10,451 nucleotides of DNA, from positions 1 to 10,451 of the forward strand of contig JAGYNX010000052.1 of assembly GCA_018399855.1 (NCBI GenBank), in the 5' to 3' direction. A program made the translations under genes and the position numbers. The notes under the pieces were generated by a model, which saw only the letters and a program-made list of their open reading frames with translations, searched no databases and had not been told where the DNA came from. Below are positions 7,118-10,451 of this stretch, in pieces. Numbering within the stretch: the stretch's first letter is position 1; each line of letters starts with the position of its first letter. This DNA is from Spirochaetota bacterium (GTDB lineage Bacteria > Spirochaetota > UBA4802 > UB4802).

Positions 7118-7142
7118 CATCCTGCCCTTATGAAAGTATTAT
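7114..7142 (+). promoter_or_regulatory. Strong sigma-70 promoter for the lipoprotein/beta-barrel pair
   Basis: A consensus -35 TTGACA at 7114-7119 and -10 TATTAT at 7137-7142 (5 of 6) are separated by an optimal 17 bp. Transcription would start near 7149. The leader of about 46 nt includes a weak inverted repeat AATCAA/TTGATT (7157-7162 and 7176-7181) just before the ribosome site GGAG (7184-7187). The match is too good to be likely by chance, and it directly faces the downstream gene. Confidence 0.75.
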
Positions 7143-7194
7143 TTCTCCACCACTTCAATCAAGTATAGTATATCATTGATTCTGGAGATTCGTT

Positions 7195-7821
7195 ATGAAA
7201 TATGTACGTTTTTTATGTGCAATTAGTATTCTGGCAATGGTTACCTCATGTACATCCATTGATGTCGCCACACACAAGGAAATAAAGCTGCACAATAAGA
7301 TGAAAAAGGTGGCCGTGTTTCCCTTTGACGTCAAGGGAGCAACATGGGGTGATGAATTTGCGGATGCCATCTCCCACCAGTTCTTCAAGCAAACCAGCAT
7401 CGAAGTTGTTGAACGTGAGGCAATTGAGCGGATCCTCAGGGAGCAACAGCTTTCCATGACCGGCCTTCTTGATGATAAGCAGGCAGTTAAAATCGGAAAA
7501 ATGCTTGGTGCCGACGTCATTATCCTTGGACGGGGGCATGAGCTCAGGCATTACAAGAATGGACGCCAGGTTCCCAATCTTATTGATACATTCAGCCTTA
7601 AAGCTATTGACGTTGAATCAGGTTCACTACTTTGTACCGTTCGAAAAGAACCAGGAAGAGCGTGGACCTGGGGATACAGGGCAAAATACTGCTGCAGCCT
7701 CACCCTAATATGGGACAGCAAAGACATCCTTGTGCAGAGTTCACGGTATGATGAAATTGCCAGACAGGTAGTTAAAAGAATTATTACAATCATGGAAAAG
7801 GAAAAGATCCCACAGGGATAA
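7195..7821 (+). CDS. CsgG-like envelope lipoprotein
   Basis: This 208-aa protein has a signal peptide and lipobox: hydrophobic residues 5-16, then VTSC with the lipidated cysteine at C19. It should be a lipoprotein at the outer or inner membrane. The mature part resembles the CsgG/LpoB/GNA1162 superfamily, with a beta strand KKVAVFPFDV (37-46), then VVEREAIERILREQQLSMTG (71-90), and a GKMLGADVIILGRG strand (101-114) that is typical of CsgG-like domains. Characterised members form secretion pores or activate peptidoglycan synthases. It is shorter than CsgG (about 260-280 aa), so a pore is not assured and the role is unknown. GGAG sits 7 nt before the ATG. It is followed after about 10 bp by the beta-barrel gene, probably in one operon. 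Confidence 0.75.
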   Translation: MKYVRFLCAISILAMVTSCTSIDVATHKEIKLHNKMKKVAVFPFDVKGATWGDEFADAISHQFFKQTSIEVVEREAIERILREQQLSMTGLLDDKQAVKIGKMLGADVIILGRGHELRHYKNGRQVPNLIDTFSLKAIDVESGSLLCTVRKEPGRAWTWGYRAKYCCSLTLIWDSKDILVQSSRYDEIARQVVKRIITIMEKEKIPQG

Positions 7822-7831
7822 GACTGCTTTG

Positions 7832-8602
7832 ATGAATTCACGTATAATGCTCCTTCTGACAGCATCACTTGTAATGATATCATTCAGCGTGATACACGCG
7901 GCCGAATTTGATGAACTTGACAAGCCTCCGGAAGGAGCACACGAAGGACAGATTCTGCTGGGTGGTTTTATTTCCGTGGGGATGCCAATCGGGAATATAA
8001 TCGACGCCGAAAACGCCTTTGTACAGGAACTGACCCACACCTTCGAAAACGAAGTAACCAAGCGCATAAAGCTTTCCCACATGTCCTTCGGACTGGGAAT
8101 TGCCGGCGAGTACATGCCCATCGACCACTTGGGTATTAAAACCAAGTTTCGCCGCTCAATAATTATTCAGAGAACCGTCTTCGGAGCCGAGTACAAAAAC
8201 TGGCGCATGGTCACCTACAGTGATTATTCCCTCTACCTGGGCCCAAGCTTTCATGCCACCACCAGGAAAACGTGGGATTTCGTGCTCACTCCTTATATCG
8301 GATATTCCTATGGTGAATATGATGCCACCCCTGTTGCAGGCGAACTAAAAGAATCATATGATGCACCAAGCCCTCGATCCGTTTCAGGATTATCCTATGG
8401 TGCCGACCTCCTGTGTACTATTTATTTCAGTGGTGGACTGTATGTGTCTTTTGGCGGGGAATGGACAAGAAATACCTTGAATTTCGGAAGTCCATATACG
8501 GAAACAAATCCCGCCGGGGACTCTTTCATGGATGGGGCAACCTCCGGAACCATCGACAATATCTGCTTTTCTCTGGAAGCAGGCTACGCCTTCATGAATT
8601 GA
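7832..8602 (+). CDS. Predicted outer-membrane beta-barrel protein, function unknown
   Basis: I do not recognise a named family. The 256-aa protein has a signal peptide at about 1-23 ending VIHAA, with likely cleavage at A23 or A24. The mature part alternates Gly and aromatic residues in strand-like segments (GQILLGGFISVGMPIG, YSLYLGPSFH, FVLTPYIGYSYGEY, GGLYVSFGGEW, and the end CFSLEAGYAFMN), the usual look of a small outer-membrane barrel. A TTG at 7829 is in frame one codon earlier; AGGGA is 10 nt from it and 13 nt from the ATG, so either start is possible. It shares the strong upstream promoter with the lipoprotein gene, which suggests a functional pair at the outer membrane. No catalytic residue is visible. 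Confidence 0.7.
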   Translation: MNSRIMLLLTASLVMISFSVIHAAEFDELDKPPEGAHEGQILLGGFISVGMPIGNIIDAENAFVQELTHTFENEVTKRIKLSHMSFGLGIAGEYMPIDHLGIKTKFRRSIIIQRTVFGAEYKNWRMVTYSDYSLYLGPSFHATTRKTWDFVLTPYIGYSYGEYDATPVAGELKESYDAPSPRSVSGLSYGADLLCTIYFSGGLYVSFGGEWTRNTLNFGSPYTETNPAGDSFMDGATSGTIDNICFSLEAGYAFMN

Positions 8603-8618
8603 CAATCAATTGTCAATT
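8597..8618. terminator. Inverted repeat spanning both convergent stop codons
   Basis: AATTGACAAT and ATTGTCAATT form a perfect 10-bp inverted repeat with a 2-bp centre; as RNA it would fold as an 8-bp stem with a 6-nt loop. It covers the plus-strand stop (8600-8602) and the minus-strand stop (8606-8608). A T-run at 8633-8640 follows on the plus strand but starts about 14 nt after the stem, and none follows on the minus strand. The stem is AT-rich, so termination would be weak; it may instead be a transcript-end or stability element. Confidence 0.4.
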
Positions 8619-9649
8619 ACCAATTCACCAGCTTTTTTTAATACGTTCAATATCCGCATGGTAACCCACCTGTCAGGCTGCCCTTTTTGTTTTCTGCCGG
8701 CACGTCCATACAGCAGCATGCCTGTGTTAACCCGGCCCAGGTCCCATGATCCATCACTATTTTGCCTGCTCATCTGGTCGTTAAAGGCCTCCATGCAACG
8801 TGAATCACTCATGCGGCCGGCATGGGCCATGATGTACAACCCATCAATGGTATCATACTGGGAAAGCACGGGCACCCCCGGCAGGTAAAACCGATCATTT
8901 TGTCCACACAGATGACGTATGCCTGCAGCTTCATTTGTCTGCATAAATAGTCCTTGCTGAAGAAAAAATTCTGCAGCCCTGTGCAACGCGCCCTTCGTTG
9001 ATTCAGTTTGTTTATACTGTATGAGGGCTCGGCAGCACGCGGCGGTGGCGTACACACAGCTTCTCACCCCAGCATCACCTTCATAACGCAGCCCCTTACC
9101 CGATCTTCTTGTCATGAAAAAACGTAACATATCACAGGTTCCTGCTACGGGACAATGAAGCCAGCCCCCGTCATGGCGCTGATGCTGCAGTATCCACCTG
9201 ATACCATCATCTATCCTGGCATCATCCACCCCCGACTGCAGCAGGTAATAAATCATGTCGCCAGTTCTGCAACCAGCCGACACCCGGGGTGTCCATCCCA
9301 GGGTAAATCCCCCGTCCTCCATCTGGAAGTTTTCCAAAATGTGTGCGGCCGTGCGGGTAACAACTTCTTCCCTGGCATCAAGCCCCCGTGTTATTGCTTC
9401 TGCAAAACACCACATGGTTCCCCGCGGGATTATATCAAAATTCCGGGTATCACCCAGGACACCATTCACTTCGTTCAATAGCAGTTTTCCCACAACATCA
9501 GAGCGTAAGACCGCGTCATAGAGGCGTCTTCCCTCTGCAGATTTTTTTGATATGTCCAGAATATGTATACCTGTCAGGTAGGCTACGGAAGGGTCCATGC
9601 CATCACAAAGCCATGGAAGGGGATCATTATTGATAAATTTTGAATGCAA
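8606..9649 (-). CDS. Squalene-cyclase/prenyltransferase-fold protein, cysteine-rich, function unknown
   Basis: This 347-aa protein has alpha/alpha-toroid repeats: QMEDGGF (109-115), QHQRHDGGW (155-163) and RQNSDGSW (295-302), which are QW-like motifs of the terpenoid cyclase/prenyltransferase superfamily. It is about half the length of squalene cyclases. I see no DXDD motif (class II cyclases), and the prenyltransferase zinc triad cannot be placed, so enzyme activity is uncertain. It is cysteine-rich (10 Cys: 15, 81, 127, 166, 172, 198, 205, 206, 248, 285), including HCPVAGTCD. No signal peptide is seen, so it is probably cytoplasmic. The start is TTG at 9649, chosen because GGGAG (9657-9661) lies 7 nt upstream and the protein starts cleanly. 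The next in-frame Met (residue 18) lacks this. It follows the TPR gene by 26 bp. Confidence 0.75.
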   Translation of the reverse strand: MHSKFINNDPLPWLCDGMDPSVAYLTGIHILDISKKSAEGRRLYDAVLRSDVVGKLLLNEVNGVLGDTRNFDIIPRGTMWCFAEAITRGLDAREEVVTRTAAHILENFQMEDGGFTLGWTPRVSAGCRTGDMIYYLLQSGVDDARIDDGIRWILQHQRHDGGWLHCPVAGTCDMLRFFMTRRSGKGLRYEGDAGVRSCVYATAACCRALIQYKQTESTKGALHRAAEFFLQQGLFMQTNEAAGIRHLCGQNDRFYLPGVPVLSQYDTIDGLYIMAHAGRMSDSRCMEAFNDQMSRQNSDGSWDLGRVNTGMLLYGRAGRKQKGQPDRWVTMRILNVLKKAGELVIDN

Positions 9650-9656
9650 TGATTAT

Positions 9657-9661
9657 CTCCC
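9657..9661 (-). promoter_or_regulatory. Ribosome binding site supporting a TTG start
   Basis: GGGAG on the minus strand lies 7 nt before the TTG at 9649. It supports that uncommon start codon over a later ATG in the cyclase-fold gene. Confidence 0.65.
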
Positions 9662-9675
9662 TGTAATACCGGTTA

Positions 9676-10401
9676 TCAGGGGGTTTCTGTGACCATTGAA
9701 TTATAATTTGAGGAAATAACCCCGTTTGAAGCCTCTAGCTCATGCGCCTGTTTAATATATTGCTGTGCTTTCGCATTGTTTCCCAGTTTTTCATTGCACA
9801 CGGCCAGGTTATTCAACACATTTGCCGAACCGGGATGTAATGCGTGGGCGGTAGCATAGGCTGTCAGTGCTTCATTATATCTTTTCAGCTTCATTAGAAC
9901 GTTACCAAGTTCATTGTAGGACAGGTACATCTCGGGATTCAGTGAATTCGCCTTTTCAAGGTATTGCTTGCTTTTCCAGTAACTCTTCATCCCCGAATAT
10001 GACAACCCCAGTATATAATATGCAAGTGCGGTTTCTTCTCGCTTTATTGATTCACGGGCAAAAACAGCTGCGGGTCGAAACCTTTTGTGATCTATCATTA
10101 ACAAACCAAGGTCGATGTATGGATCAGCAGTATCCTTCCTGATTTCGGCGCATCTTTTCAGATGAATTACCGCCGAATCAACATTTCCAAGTTTCCAGTG
10201 ATTATGCGCCGCAAGGTATCGAAGTTTGTAATTTGATGATTCCGGGGTAAAGTCTTCACTAACCACCAGTTGTTCAGCGATTATGTCCAGGGATTCCTGG
10301 TATTTTTCTTCTTCGTATAATTTCAGCGCGTCTTTATATTCACCAAAGAGTATTCCCGCAAAACACATAACCATCAGCATACTGATTGCAATACGCTTCA
10401 T
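9676..10401 (-). CDS. Exported tetratricopeptide-repeat protein
   Basis: This 241-aa protein has an N-terminal signal-like segment (residues 1-20, MKRI then a hydrophobic stretch ending FAGILFG) and then about five or six TPR units covering residues 21-225. Clear repeats include AYYILGLSYSGMKSYWKSKQY, AYATAHALHPGSANVLNNLAV with NEKLGN, and YNELGNVLMKLKRYNEALTAY. TPRs are scaffolds for protein-protein contacts, probably in the periplasm here. No enzymatic domain is present. An upstream in-frame start (near 10449) would add 16 residues before the signal peptide. The ATG at 10401 is preferred because GGGAGG lies at 10406-10411 and the signal peptide begins there. The spacing of about 4 nt is short. 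It is probably co-transcribed with the downstream cyclase-fold gene. Confidence 0.8.
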   Translation of the reverse strand: MKRIAISMLMVMCFAGILFGEYKDALKLYEEEKYQESLDIIAEQLVVSEDFTPESSNYKLRYLAAHNHWKLGNVDSAVIHLKRCAEIRKDTADPYIDLGLLMIDHKRFRPAAVFARESIKREETALAYYILGLSYSGMKSYWKSKQYLEKANSLNPEMYLSYNELGNVLMKLKRYNEALTAYATAHALHPGSANVLNNLAVCNEKLGNNAKAQQYIKQAHELEASNGVISSNYNSMVTETP

Positions 10402-10427
10402 AATTCCTCCCGTAAACCATGCAATTG

Positions 10428-10433
10428 AATATA
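10428..10433 (-). promoter_or_regulatory. Possible -10 element of the TPR gene
   Basis: TATATT on the minus strand lies about 27 nt before the ATG at 10401. The sequence 17 bp further upstream does not match a -35, and it is cut off by the window edge, so the assignment is weak. Confidence 0.25.
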
Positions 10434-10451
10434 GTAGAACGGGCGCCATTT

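Noticed and set aside
9660..9680. Near-palindrome CCTG...CAGG around ACCGGT between the TPR and cyclase-fold genes
   Set aside because: The arms are broken by offsets and it overlaps the stop codon and ribosome site; no T-tract follows.
10402..10449. N-terminal extension of the TPR protein
   Set aside because: It precedes a clean signal peptide and a ribosome site at 10406-10411, so the shorter form is preferred.

Overview
The window looks like chromosomal DNA from a Gram-negative (two-membrane) bacterium. The evidence is a YidC with a large periplasmic domain, a lipobox-bearing CsgG-like lipoprotein and a predicted outer-membrane beta-barrel. By eye the DNA leans slightly AT-rich, and most genes have clear Shine-Dalgarno sites. 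The phylum cannot be fixed from sequence alone; a spirochaete-like lineage is one guess, held with low confidence. I see no insertion sequence, phage gene, CRISPR array, tRNA or rRNA.

Region 1 (18-3406, minus strand) is the conserved cluster rpmH-rnpA-yidD-yidC-jag. It covers ribosomal protein L34, the RNase P protein, two membrane-protein-biogenesis factors and a KH/R3H RNA-binding protein. rpmH (52 aa) is short, and rnpA and yidD overlap by ATGA. dnaA, which often sits beside rpmH, is absent. A 209-bp AT-rich gap lies upstream of rpmH instead.

Region 2 (3616-6969, minus strand) reads towards rpmH. In transcription order it encodes a GT4-type glycosyltransferase, a PhoB/OmpR-type response regulator with a degenerate receiver (joined by TAATG), a stand-alone DbpA-type RNA-binding domain protein, and a zinc-ribbon SAM methyltransferase (joined by TAGTG). 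This mix of envelope sugar transfer, phosphorylation-independent transcription control and RNA binding is the most unusual part of the window.

Region 3 (6970-7194) is a divergent control region. It has a strong plus-strand sigma-70 promoter (TTGACA-17-TATTAT), a plausible minus-strand promoter and two inverted repeats.

Region 4 (7195-8602, plus strand) pairs the CsgG-like lipoprotein with the beta-barrel protein, probably as one envelope operon. Region 5 (8606-10401, minus strand) is a secreted TPR protein followed by a cysteine-rich alpha/alpha-toroid protein of the squalene-cyclase/prenyltransferase fold. The plus and minus genes converge with 3 bp between them, and a perfect inverted repeat spans both stop codons.

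No single gene cluster here is proven to be a new system. The best candidates are the glycosyltransferase/degenerate-regulator/DbpA/methyltransferase unit and the TPR/cyclase-fold pair.
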